This document shows, piece by piece, positions 1 through 8,641 of a stretch of 56,387 nt of DNA. The translations under genes were made by a program, and so were the position numbers. The notes under the pieces were generated by a model. The model saw nothing but the letters and a program-made list of their open reading frames with translations, did no database searches and was not told where the DNA came from. Each line of letters begins with the position of its first letter. Position 1 is the stretch's first letter. The DNA is from Aliivibrio sp. S4MY1 (GTDB lineage Bacteria > Pseudomonadota > Gammaproteobacteria > Enterobacterales > Vibrionaceae), in the NCBI RefSeq assembly GCF_028765545.1, contig NZ_JARACP010000020.1, positions 1 through 56,387 of the forward strand. The letters run 5' to 3'.

Positions 1-1385
1 CTTTCGAAATAACAGAAAATGATAATTATTTGTCATTAAATTGTGTAAGAAATGCGATGGAAAAATTTAAGTCTTTAGGGGTTAAATTTTCTCTTGATGA
101 CTTTGGAAAAGGTTTTTCTGATATTGATCATGTTTTAGCATTAGATTTAGACGAAATAAAAATAGATGGTTCTTTAATTAAAAATATAGAGAACAACTTT
201 TATCACTATAGACATCTTAAATATATATTAGATGAACTATCTGACATTCGCGATTTTCATATTGTTATAGAAAGAGTTGAAACTAATAAGCAATTAGATT
301 TAATTGAGTCATATGGTAAAGAGTTATCATATCAAGGCTTTTTATTCTCCAAACCAGTGAAAATATTTGACTTAAAAATTACTGGGAACCAAGATGCAGT
401 TATAAAATCAATTGATGACAAGTTAGTTTTAGAAAAATTAGTTTATAATTTAATTAGAAATGATGATGATAAAATATGTGAAAGTATCATTAATGATATC
501 CATATTGCTGATGAATTTAATAATCTCGGTTCAAAAGTCTCGGACAGTTTGAGCATCCCAGAGGTGAAATTAAATGTACTTAAAAAATATAATAAAATAG
601 CAGTAGGATCGAATAGTCCAGAAACTCGTTTTTTTAAATCGTACCTTAATTGTACCAGTAGATTAGTTATCATTCGTGATTCAGAAGGCAATGCGTTATT
701 TAATAATCAAGCGCATATTGATTTTATGCAAATTGATCTTGTTGGATTACCTTTACCTAAAATTTATGAAAAATTTGAGCAGTATAAAGGCTGCATTGCG
801 ATTGATAAAAGCTTAATTGAATCAAAATCAAATTTTTTAGCAGTAAGAGAATCTGTTGATTTTGATGGAAAAATTAAATCGTATTATACGTTTAGGCAAA
901 AAATAAATCATTATGGAAAGATACTAATAATCACAATAGTTTATGATGAAGATGATCGAGATACTTTTCCTCGTGATGCATTAACCAATTGTTTCGATAG
1001 AACTATTTTGAATAGTTATTATATGAATAGTTTTAACATGGTTGCTTTTATTGATATGGATGGTTTTAAAAAAATCAATGATAAATTTGGCCATAAATTT
1101 GGTGATAATTGTTTGAATAGATTTATTGGGTATTTAAGAAACGAATTAAGAGAAGAAGACTTAATCATTCGATACGGTGGTGATGAGTTCTTAGTATTTA
1201 CTAAATGTAATGAAATCAATGTTTTTAATGCTAGGTTGGAGTTGATTCGAAATAAAGTAGAGCGTTTATTTAAATCAGATGATATTACTTTATCTTTTTC
1301 TTTTGGTATTGATAATTTATCTAAAGGCATTGAAAATGCGATTAATTATGCAGATGAGAGAATGTATTTAGATAAAAATAGATGA
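1..1385 (+). CDS. EAL-PAS?-GGDEF c-di-GMP protein (5' end outside window)
   Basis: The frame is open from base 3 to the window edge, so the gene is cut off; the TTG at base 30 is not a likely start. The visible part begins inside an EAL phosphodiesterase domain: DDFG lies at 96-107, followed by KIDGSL, then ERVET and QGFLFSKP. A PAS-like stretch (RDSEGNALFNN) follows, then a complete GGDEF domain with GGDEF at 1176-1190. An RxxD product-inhibition motif (REED) sits five residues before GGDEF. EAL domains hydrolyse c-di-GMP and GGDEF domains make it. The order EAL then GGDEF is the reverse of the usual one. The glycine of the usual EGVE motif is R here (ERVE), so phosphodiesterase activity is uncertain while the cyclase site looks intact. 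The next gene starts 8 bases downstream, suggesting an operon. Confidence 0.85.
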   Translation, partial: FEITENDNYLSLNCVRNAMEKFKSLGVKFSLDDFGKGFSDIDHVLALDLDEIKIDGSLIKNIENNFYHYRHLKYILDELSDIRDFHIVIERVETNKQLDLIESYGKELSYQGFLFSKPVKIFDLKITGNQDAVIKSIDDKLVLEKLVYNLIRNDDDKICESIINDIHIADEFNNLGSKVSDSLSIPEVKLNVLKKYNKIAVGSNSPETRFFKSYLNCTSRLVIIRDSEGNALFNNQAHIDFMQIDLVGLPLPKIYEKFEQYKGCIAIDKSLIESKSNFLAVRESVDFDGKIKSYYTFRQKINHYGKILIITIVYDEDDRDTFPRDALTNCFDRTILNSYYMNSFNMVAFIDMDGFKKINDKFGHKFGDNCLNRFIGYLRNELREEDLIIRYGGDEFLVFTKCNEINVFNARLELIRNKVERLFKSDDITLSFSFGIDNLSKGIENAINYADERMYLDKNR

Positions 1386-1393
1386 ATTAATTA

Positions 1394-2716
1394 ATGCATA
1401 ATATGTTAACTAAGATAAATAAAATTGCTTTAATTAGCTTGTGTGTCTGTTATGTTTTTATTGGTTCTATTGTTTTTAATCTAAGCAATGAATCTGCAAG
1501 TTCAATAAATAAAAATAATATGACCCATCTTTTAGGTAAGTATGAAAGTGAAATTTTAATTAAAATTAATGAATATCTTACATTGTCTTCGGTCTATCGA
1601 TATTTAATTTATACTCAAGATTCTGTTATAACTGAGGGTGATTTTGATTCGATATCTGAAAACCTTATAAATAATAATGAGGTAATAAAAAGTTTACAGC
1701 TTGCACCTAATGGTTTTGTCAAGTTTGCTTACCCTAAAAAGGGTAATGAGAATGTATATATTGATTTATTTACAGATGAAAAGAGAAAACAAGATGCTTT
1801 TTATGCTCGAGATAATAAGGTAAGTATGATGTCAGAACCACTTGAACTTTTTCAGGGTGGTTCAGGGCTAATTATTAGGACCCCTGTCTTTGTTGGGAAT
1901 AAATTCCAAAACTTCTGGGGATTTAGTATTGTGATATTAAATATTGATAGTTTCATAAAGACATTATCATTGAATGACTTATCTATTGATGGGTTCAATT
2001 ATAAATTAAGTTTTTTAGAAAAAAATACGAACAAAATTAAAGTGATTAGTGAATCATCGGATAAAGCCTTATCAAACGCTGTTGATCATGAATTTTCGGT
2101 GTTAAATCAGAACTGGATTATTTCGGTCAGTTCTAAAGATAACTGGCTGAATCCAATTGAATACAAATATAAGATTTATTTACTGATTTTTTTCTTGGTA
2201 ACGTTGTCTGTGATTACTTATATGTTTATGTATTTATTAGAAAAAAAGAAAGAGATGTATAAGCTTTCACATGTTGATTCACTTACGGGTCTTTATAATC
2301 GACGCTCTTTTGATGAGAAATTTAGCTCATTATTTAAAACATCGATATTGTTATTTTCTGATCTTGATGGTTTTAAAAAAGTGAATGATATTTATGGTCA
2401 TGAAGTAGGAGATCTGCTACTGATCGAAATTGCTAAAAGAATTAGATTTATTGTTGGTAAACGAGGTTATGTTTTTAGATTAGGTGGCGATGAGTTTTCA
2501 ATTATTTTAAGGGATACCTTAGATCTAGACTTAGATATTTTTAAAAATGATATTATTAATTCAATATCTGAACCTATCACTATTGATGATGTTTCTTTAA
2601 ATATAGGGATTAGTATTGGATATAGCCTATATCCTAATGATGGATTAGATAAAGAGAATCTAATTAGAGTTGCTGACAAAAGAATGTATAAAATAAAGTT
2701 TAATAATTCTAAATAA
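1394..2716 (+). CDS. Membrane diguanylate cyclase (GGDEF)
   Basis: This 440-residue protein has an N-terminal membrane segment (about residues 8-29), a periplasmic sensor of about 230 residues resembling CHASE/Cache-type sensors, a second membrane segment (about 260-282) and a C-terminal GGDEF domain with GGDEF at residues 364-368. The usual upstream metal-binding DxDGFK motif is present (SDLDGFKK), so it should make c-di-GMP from GTP. No RxxD inhibition site is visible at the normal place, unlike in the preceding gene. The ligand of the sensor cannot be told. It lies 8 bases after the EAL-GGDEF gene and 58 bases before the TackOD1-like gene, so it may supply c-di-GMP to the downstream glycosyltransferase unit; that link is inferred. 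Confidence 0.88.
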   Translation: MHNMLTKINKIALISLCVCYVFIGSIVFNLSNESASSINKNNMTHLLGKYESEILIKINEYLTLSSVYRYLIYTQDSVITEGDFDSISENLINNNEVIKSLQLAPNGFVKFAYPKKGNENVYIDLFTDEKRKQDAFYARDNKVSMMSEPLELFQGGSGLIIRTPVFVGNKFQNFWGFSIVILNIDSFIKTLSLNDLSIDGFNYKLSFLEKNTNKIKVISESSDKALSNAVDHEFSVLNQNWIISVSSKDNWLNPIEYKYKIYLLIFFLVTLSVITYMFMYLLEKKKEMYKLSHVDSLTGLYNRRSFDEKFSSLFKTSILLFSDLDGFKKVNDIYGHEVGDLLLIEIAKRIRFIVGKRGYVFRLGGDEFSIILRDTLDLDLDIFKNDIINSISEPITIDDVSLNIGISIGYSLYPNDGLDKENLIRVADKRMYKIKFNNSK

Positions 2717-2774
2717 AGTGTGTTTAATATAGGGTACTCATTCTCTAATGTTTGCCTTTTAACTTGAAATTTTA

Positions 2775-4139
2775 ATGGTAACAACTATGAATATGCAACC
2801 TGGAAGTATTATTCCTGTCTATGTTATTGGTGAATCTAAATTCATATATGGTAGTGATATTAATATTATTCATATCACAAATGTAGATGAACTATTCTTA
2901 CATGAACCAGCTATTTGTATATTATCTTTACCTTCAGAGGAGCAAGATAGAGCGCTAGAGTACTTACATTCTAAGTTAGGGTTATGGAACTGGCGTATCT
3001 ACGTATTAAAGGCAAGCGTATTAAGTTCACATTTATCTGATGGATTATGGACTCCAACAAATGTAACAGAGCAATGGAATTTACACCGTTCAAAACTAGA
3101 GTTAATAAAAGAAGAGCCAATCGATAAATTATTAGCGTGGCTTTGGTTAGGAAATGAACGATACTTAAAACCTCTTTGTGATACTACAAAAAAAGAGTTG
3201 TATCATTACCCATTAATTTCTTCGTATTTAGGTTATAAAAGTACATTTAATAACTACCTTCAATTAGAAGCAAAGCGAGGGAATTTAAAGAAAGAATACA
3301 CAGTTGATAGAATTAGATTGTGCCCAAGTTGCCATAGTGGTCATCAAAACTATATAGAAACCTGCCCTTCTTGTAAAAGTGTAGATATTGAAGAGTCTAT
3401 TTCATTACATTGTTTCACTTGCGGCCATGTAGGAAAGCAAGATAAGTTTACGCAACGTGGGAAGTTAGAGTGTCCAACTTGCTTAACTCAATTGAGGCAC
3501 ATTGGCGTTGATTATGACCGACCATTAGAGAATTATAAGTGTTTAGATTGCGACTATACGTTTTCTGAATCTGTCGCTAGAGTCAGATGTTTATCATGTT
3601 CAGACAGTAATGAAATAGATGACTTAATTACTCGTCACATTAATACCTACAAAGCTGATGAACAAGTTAAAAACGTTATGATGTATGGTCAAAATTCATT
3701 TAGCCAAGAATTATCATTAAAAGGCCTTATCGGTGGGGAGTCATTTGATAATTTATTAGTTTGGGTTAATAAATTAGCGATTAGACATAAGCATAATCAT
3801 ATTCTTTTAGGTATAAAGTTATCTGGAGTTGAAGCTTATTCAAATCAATTTGGAGAGGTTAAATTAGCCCAATTAATTGATCAGATATCTAATGATTTGA
3901 ATGGAATTTTGCGTGATACCGATATCTGTTGTCAGTATCGAACTGATATAATTTTATTACTCATGCCAATGACACCTATTGAGTCACTATCCGTTTTACA
4001 GAAAAAAATAGAAATCATAGCTGATAAAATTGAGTCCGAATTGGTTATTTTAAACGTACATATTTGGTCCTTACCTGAACCATCATTAAATGATGATGCT
4101 TCCTTGTGGTTGGTAGAGCAACTTGGTGCTATTGAATAA
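2775..4139 (+). CDS. TackOD1-like zinc-ribbon protein with degenerate GGDEF tail
   Basis: This is a 454-residue soluble protein with no membrane segment. Residues 183-275 hold six CxxC motifs (CPSC, CPSC, CFTC, CPTC, CLDC, CLSC), enough for three zinc ribbons. The arrangement resembles the Thaumarchaeal output domain 1 (TackOD1) family. Residues of about 310-430 have the size and pattern of a GGDEF domain, but the active-site loop reads QYRTDIILLL where RYGGDEFLLL is expected, so no cyclase activity should remain. The stop codon overlaps the start of the glycosyltransferase gene (TAATG), which implies translational coupling and a joint job. It may be a regulatory or scaffold subunit for that enzyme. 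The start is uncertain because no clear ribosome site precedes the ATG; ATGs at 2787 and 2793 are alternatives. Confidence 0.75.
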   Translation: MVTTMNMQPGSIIPVYVIGESKFIYGSDINIIHITNVDELFLHEPAICILSLPSEEQDRALEYLHSKLGLWNWRIYVLKASVLSSHLSDGLWTPTNVTEQWNLHRSKLELIKEEPIDKLLAWLWLGNERYLKPLCDTTKKELYHYPLISSYLGYKSTFNNYLQLEAKRGNLKKEYTVDRIRLCPSCHSGHQNYIETCPSCKSVDIEESISLHCFTCGHVGKQDKFTQRGKLECPTCLTQLRHIGVDYDRPLENYKCLDCDYTFSESVARVRCLSCSDSNEIDDLITRHINTYKADEQVKNVMMYGQNSFSQELSLKGLIGGESFDNLLVWVNKLAIRHKHNHILLGIKLSGVEAYSNQFGEVKLAQLIDQISNDLNGILRDTDICCQYRTDIILLLMPMTPIESLSVLQKKIEIIADKIESELVILNVHIWSLPEPSLNDDASLWLVEQLGAIE

Positions 4140-5452
4140 TGAGCGAGTTTGAATACGTTTTTTATTCTATGGCCGGAATGTTACAACAAGATATAGGGTT
4201 AATATTCTTATTTTTCCCTATTATGATTTTTATTGAATTACCATTGTTTTTATTGGTTTCAACGGGTGTCTTTCGTTGGTCATGGGATTTAAGTGATGCA
4301 GAGCCAAAGGAATATCCTACGATTAGTTTTATTATTACCTGTTATGGTGAAGGTGAAGCGATTGCTCAGACTATTGATACCTTAGTTGAACAGGTGTATC
4401 CAAGCTTTATTGAAATATTAGTTGTTGTTGATGGGGCAAAGCAAAATGAAGATACATATAAAGCGGCATTAAATGGGGCAAAAAGACATCAGTTTTGCGA
4501 GATGAGAAAAGTAAAAGTAGTACCTAAATGGCAACGCGGTGGTCGAGTATCAACATTAAATGCAGGCTTATCAAAAGCAAAAAATGACCTAATTATCAAT
4601 GTAGATGGGGATACTTCTTTTGATAATAATATGGCTTGGGAGATGGCGAAACAATTTTCTGATCCAAACGTTCTTGCTTCTGGTGGGGCGCTTCGAGTTC
4701 GCAATTGGGATGCCAACTTTCTAACTCGTATGCAGTCACTTGAGTACATGATGTCAATGCAAGCAGGTAAAACAGGAATGAGTAACTGGGGAGTATTGAA
4801 TAATATCTCTGGCGCATTTGGTGCTTTTCGCGTAAATGTAATTAAACAAGTTGGAGGTTGGGATACTCATACCGCTGAAGATCTTGATCTTACTATGCGA
4901 TTAAAACAATACAAAGGACGTCACCCAAACAGTAGATTAGCATTTTCTCCTCACTCGGTTGGGCATACTGATGCCCCTGATACATTAAAAATATTGATCA
5001 TGCAGAGATTACGATGGGATGGGGATTTACTTTTTCTATTTTTGAGAAAGCATAGAAGTGGATTAACCCCAAAGTTATTAGGCTGGGGGAATTTCATATA
5101 TACGTTAGTATATGGGGTAATTCAAAACGTTATACTACCACTCTTGATGGTTTTGTTTACGTTACATATTTTATTTAATTATCCAGTAACCGTTATTTTA
5201 GCTATGTTACTTTTTATATATCTAATATACATGGTTTTTATACTTCTTACGTTTTCTATTTATATTGGTTTGGTATCAGAACGAGCAAGAGAAGATGTTA
5301 AGTTATTAATTTGGTTGCCAATTTACCCATTGTATGCATTTTTTATGAGATTAATAACTGCATTTTCAATGGTAAATGAGATTACAAGAAGAAGCCATGA
5401 AGAATCAAGTATGGCTCCGTGGTGGGTACTTAAACGTGGAAAACGGTTTTAG
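4139..5452 (+). CDS. Membrane glycosyltransferase family 2 (processive-type)
   Basis: This 437-residue protein has an N-terminal membrane segment (about residues 18-44), a cytosolic GT-A domain and several C-terminal membrane segments. The catalytic signature of processive GT2 enzymes (cellulose, poly-GlcNAc and hyaluronan synthase-like) is complete: VVVDG, a DGD motif at residues 156-158, the acceptor motif AEDLD, and QRLRW at 289-293. It should polymerise a sugar from a nucleotide-sugar donor and may carry the chain through the inner membrane. Sugar identity cannot be read from the sequence. It overlaps the TackOD1-like gene by one base and precedes the HlyD-type gene by 5 bases. No PilZ domain is visible, so c-di-GMP control would have to come through a partner. 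Confidence 0.88.
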   Translation: MSEFEYVFYSMAGMLQQDIGLIFLFFPIMIFIELPLFLLVSTGVFRWSWDLSDAEPKEYPTISFIITCYGEGEAIAQTIDTLVEQVYPSFIEILVVVDGAKQNEDTYKAALNGAKRHQFCEMRKVKVVPKWQRGGRVSTLNAGLSKAKNDLIINVDGDTSFDNNMAWEMAKQFSDPNVLASGGALRVRNWDANFLTRMQSLEYMMSMQAGKTGMSNWGVLNNISGAFGAFRVNVIKQVGGWDTHTAEDLDLTMRLKQYKGRHPNSRLAFSPHSVGHTDAPDTLKILIMQRLRWDGDLLFLFLRKHRSGLTPKLLGWGNFIYTLVYGVIQNVILPLLMVLFTLHILFNYPVTVILAMLLFIYLIYMVFILLTFSIYIGLVSERAREDVKLLIWLPIYPLYAFFMRLITAFSMVNEITRRSHEESSMAPWWVLKRGKRF

Positions 5453-5457
5453 ATATT

Positions 5458-6501
5458 ATGAAAGTTAAGTTTCACTTAGAAAAAAATAAACAGCCAACAA
5501 CTGATAATGGCATGAAAGTCGTTTATGGTAATGCTAAAAGAGGTGGATATCGCATACGTTGGTATTCAATTCTAGCTTTAGTACTAAGTCCATTATTTGT
5601 TATGTTATATTTATTTTTTCAAGAATACATATTAACTATTGCACCAGGAATTATTACTAGTAACCCGGTTATTTTGACAGCTCCTCAAGATGGATTGGTT
5701 ATTGAAATTAACTCTAAAGAGGGCGGTAATGTTTTTCAGAATGAAAATGTTTTATATTTAGAAGATAATGTTTTAAATGAAGATATTTCATTTTTGAGGC
5801 GTGAGCTAAAAAATGTAGTCAATAGTAAAGTCACAATAAAAGATGACTTTGATCCATATTTATTGGCTGTTAATAATGCAAGGTTGAATTTAATCAAAAT
5901 AACCAAGATAAAAGAAAAGTATGATGGGTACATAAAAGAAGGAAAGGTATCACAAGTTGATTATGCTGCCATTATTAGTATGTACAGTAATGCTCAAAAT
6001 TTAAAGACTAATGCTGATATTGAATTACGTCAAGCAAAAATAAATGAACATCAACTTAATCTTGCAGGTGGCATAGCTCAAGTTATCCGAGGGTTAAATC
6101 AAGAATTGGTAACGAAGTTAAGTCAATATAACTCGCTGAATATTCGCTCACCATTAGACGGGAATATTTTAGATATACATGCAGTTGTGGGCCAAAGAGT
6201 AAAAAAAGGTGATGATTTGGTTACTGTGTCATCAAAGTTGGAACCGTTTGTTATTGTATATCTAGAACCTAAATATATAAGTAAAGCAATAGAAGGAGCT
6301 TCTGTAACTATAATCCTACCAAATAGAGAACGTTTGAAAGGCTATGTGTATCTTGCAATTGAAACAACATCAAAATTACCAACTCAGTTAGCAAAACCAT
6401 TTGAGGGAGCTAAGGCCTTACTTAAGGTAAAGGTGATGTTTAATGATAAATTAGAAAAAAATTCATGGGTGGAAGGAATGCCTGTGCATGTTTCATTTTA
6501 A
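5458..6501 (+). CDS. HlyD-family periplasmic adaptor
   Basis: This 347-residue protein has a cytoplasmic tail, one membrane segment (about residues 35-58) and the typical adaptor fold. A first lipoyl half (TAPQDGLVIEI), a helical hairpin of about 120 residues, a second lipoyl half (IRSPLDGNIL) and a beta-barrel region (VIVYLEPKYI) follow in order. HlyD-type adaptors join inner-membrane machines to outer-membrane channels, and a subset sits beside GT2 enzymes such as Alg44 in alginate export. It starts 5 bases after the glycosyltransferase, so it is probably the periplasmic part of the same export unit. No ABC or RND pump and no outer-membrane channel is encoded nearby. The next gene is 146 bases away. 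Confidence 0.85.
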   Translation: MKVKFHLEKNKQPTTDNGMKVVYGNAKRGGYRIRWYSILALVLSPLFVMLYLFFQEYILTIAPGIITSNPVILTAPQDGLVIEINSKEGGNVFQNENVLYLEDNVLNEDISFLRRELKNVVNSKVTIKDDFDPYLLAVNNARLNLIKITKIKEKYDGYIKEGKVSQVDYAAIISMYSNAQNLKTNADIELRQAKINEHQLNLAGGIAQVIRGLNQELVTKLSQYNSLNIRSPLDGNILDIHAVVGQRVKKGDDLVTVSSKLEPFVIVYLEPKYISKAIEGASVTIILPNRERLKGYVYLAIETTSKLPTQLAKPFEGAKALLKVKVMFNDKLEKNSWVEGMPVHVSF

Positions 6502-6599
6502 TTTATAATTAAAAATATATAAATAGACTTAATTATTGAATGTCATTAATCATATAATTAAGTGTAATGAACTATAATTAGAATGCTCTCATAGGTCTC

Positions 6600-6624
6600 G
6601 TTATTATTCATTTGAATAAATAAC
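6600..6624. repeat. Inverted repeat before the 81-residue gene
   Basis: A hairpin of 11 pairs with one bulge (GTTATTATTCA / TGAATAAATAAC) ends about ten bases before the ribosome site of the next gene. It could be a leader structure or an operator; there is no T-run directly after it. Confidence 0.35.
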
Positions 6625-6647
6625 AATGAGTTAGGAGTGATTGTTCG

Positions 6648-6893
6648 ATGAAGATAGACTATGTATTTTTAATTAATAAAATTTCTGATGCGTGTGAAAT
6701 ATTAAAGTTTGCAATGGAAAAAGATCCTCTTTTGTTAGTTAATAATAAAGAGGCTGTTTTGAAGTTAACTGACTTAAATTTTTGGCTTATCAATGAATTA
6801 TCAAAGCCAATATATAATAATGAGCACTATAAAGAAATTATGTCAAAGTGTATTAATCTTAATTTAATACTTAATGAGTTAGGTCGTGAGTAG
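6648..6893 (+). CDS. Small unknown protein, 81 residues
   Basis: The start has a good ribosome site (TTAGGAGT) about ten bases upstream of ATG, which supports a real gene. The product is predicted to be mostly helical, with no signal peptide, no membrane segment and no motif I recognise. It stands alone between the HlyD-type adaptor and the chemoreceptor, 71 bases before the latter, and could be transcribed with it. A small helical partner of the signalling genes is possible but not shown. Confidence 0.6.
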   Translation: MKIDYVFLINKISDACEILKFAMEKDPLLLVNNKEAVLKLTDLNFWLINELSKPIYNNEHYKEIMSKCINLNLILNELGRE

Positions 6894-6964
6894 ATAGCGT
6901 TATTGGTTGTTTATTTATTTGGAATGGATTAAGTAATATAATAATTATTATTGAAGGTTATAAG

Positions 6965-8593
6965 ATGAAGAATGTTTCATTAAAAAATAAAATTTTATTT
7001 TTAGTGGCATTTAATGCCATGGGGTTGTTTGTAGCATTAAATATTATATATATGAATTATATTGATAATGATAAAACAGAACAGTTTTTATTTAGACAAG
7101 TGATCGAATCATCAGAAATATTTGATAGTTTTGAAAAAAAATTAATTTCCTTAAGAAGATCAGACCTTGCCCTGATTTCTATCCGTTTTGAAGATAAAGA
7201 TGATTTGAATGAAAGAAATATACTGATTTCAGATATTAACACTCTTTTAAACTCATACAGTACATTTGATTTAGATGTTATAAAAAATGAGAAATCACAA
7301 TTAATTTCGTTAAGTAATGAAATCAATGAATATGTTAAATATGTTGATACTATTAAAAATGGCAGAACATTAGAGCCTAGAGCTAAACTGGTTAGTGATA
7401 GTTTAGTTGTTTATAGTAAAATCAATAATAATATACGTGATCTTTCAGGAAAAATAGATACTTTCCTTGAAGAATATAGACAAATATCAAAACAAGACCG
7501 GTTAAATACTTTGTACTTTGCTATATTTATTATTGTATCTATAACATTGGTTTCAGTAGTTAGTGGACTACTCATTTCAAAAGACTTGAATCGCCGTATA
7601 GCATTGATAAATGCCTCATTAAATACTTTTATTTCATTGGATCTTCGTGATGGAGAAGTATGTAAATTTATTGAAAGCAATGATTTTGTGAATGACGAAA
7701 TCGGCAGTATTATGAAATCAATTCGTTCTTTTAGATTGAAAATTGTTAATGTAATCAATGCAGTAAAAGAAAGTATTGATATTAGTAATGATGCATTTAA
7801 CCTAATGAATCAGCAATCAAAAGAAAATGAAAAAGCGATAACTCAACAACTTAATTCTGTTGATATGTTGGCAACTGCAATTAATGAAATGCAGAGTGCA
7901 TCAAATGAAATTGCAAGTAATATCAATAATTCGGCTAATTTTACTACTGATGCATCCAAAGAATGTAATCAAACTAAGCAAATCGTCTCAAATACATCTG
8001 AAGTAATTGCTTTAGCTTCTACTGAAATTGATGATTGTAATGCTTTAATCTCCGAGTTACGTAATGATAGTAACAAGATAACCAGTGTTCTAGACATGAT
8101 CAGTAATATTGCAGATCAAACGAACCTATTAGCATTAAATGCTGCTATTGAAGCGGCAAGAGCAGGAGAGCAAGGACGAGGTTTTGCTGTTGTTGCTGAT
8201 GAAGTGCGTGTACTTGCTCAAAAAACACAGCATTCTACGATTGAAATTAATAGTATCATTTCTAACTTACAAACTAAGACACTTGATGTAAGTGAGAAGA
8301 TGGAACAAAGTCAAAATACAATTAAAGAGTGTGTTGAGCAATCTATTGTTTCTAGAAATAATATCGAAATTGTTGATAACAACTTAAATTCTATATCTGA
8401 TATGAGTCATCAAATCTCTACAGCAAGTGAAGAGCAGACTTGTGTTATTGAAGAGATTAACGGTAATGCTGTTAACGTCAGAGATATGTCTCAAGTGTGT
8501 ATGGACGTTTCAAGTGTGATTTCAGAGCAAGTTAAAAATATGAATAAAAGCATTTCTAACTTATCTAAAAACATAGATCAATTTACAATATAA
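6965..8593 (+). CDS. Methyl-accepting chemotaxis protein
   Basis: This 542-residue protein has membrane segments at about residues 9-31 and 180-202, a four-helix-type periplasmic domain of about 150 residues between them, a HAMP region and a long helical signalling domain. The highly conserved hairpin tip is visible ([20 protein letters not shown]), so it should couple to CheA and CheW. The C-terminus ends in SKNIDQFTI and lacks the NWETF-type tether for CheR/CheB. The ligand is unknown. A strong terminator follows directly. It sits downstream of the c-di-GMP block but has its own spacing, and it need not be in the same operon. Confidence 0.93.
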   Translation: MKNVSLKNKILFLVAFNAMGLFVALNIIYMNYIDNDKTEQFLFRQVIESSEIFDSFEKKLISLRRSDLALISIRFEDKDDLNERNILISDINTLLNSYSTFDLDVIKNEKSQLISLSNEINEYVKYVDTIKNGRTLEPRAKLVSDSLVVYSKINNNIRDLSGKIDTFLEEYRQISKQDRLNTLYFAIFIIVSITLVSVVSGLLISKDLNRRIALINASLNTFISLDLRDGEVCKFIESNDFVNDEIGSIMKSIRSFRLKIVNVINAVKESIDISNDAFNLMNQQSKENEKAITQQLNSVDMLATAINEMQSASNEIASNINNSANFTTDASKECNQTKQIVSNTSEVIALASTEIDDCNALISELRNDSNKITSVLDMISNIADQTNLLALNAAIEAARAGEQGRGFAVVADEVRVLAQKTQHSTIEINSIISNLQTKTLDVSEKMEQSQNTIKECVEQSIVSRNNIEIVDNNLNSISDMSHQISTASEEQTCVIEEINGNAVNVRDMSQVCMDVSSVISEQVKNMNKSISNLSKNIDQFTI

Positions 8594-8603
8594 GTTCGAT
8601 TAA

Positions 8604-8640
8604 TAAGCTATAAAGTATTGTACTTTATAGCTTATTTTTT
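8604..8640. terminator. Intrinsic terminator between the chemoreceptor and gltS
   Basis: A perfect 14-pair stem (TAAGCTATAAAGTA) with a TTG loop is followed by six T on the plus strand. It separates the convergent chemoreceptor and gltS genes. Confidence 0.88.
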
Positions 8641-8641
8641 A

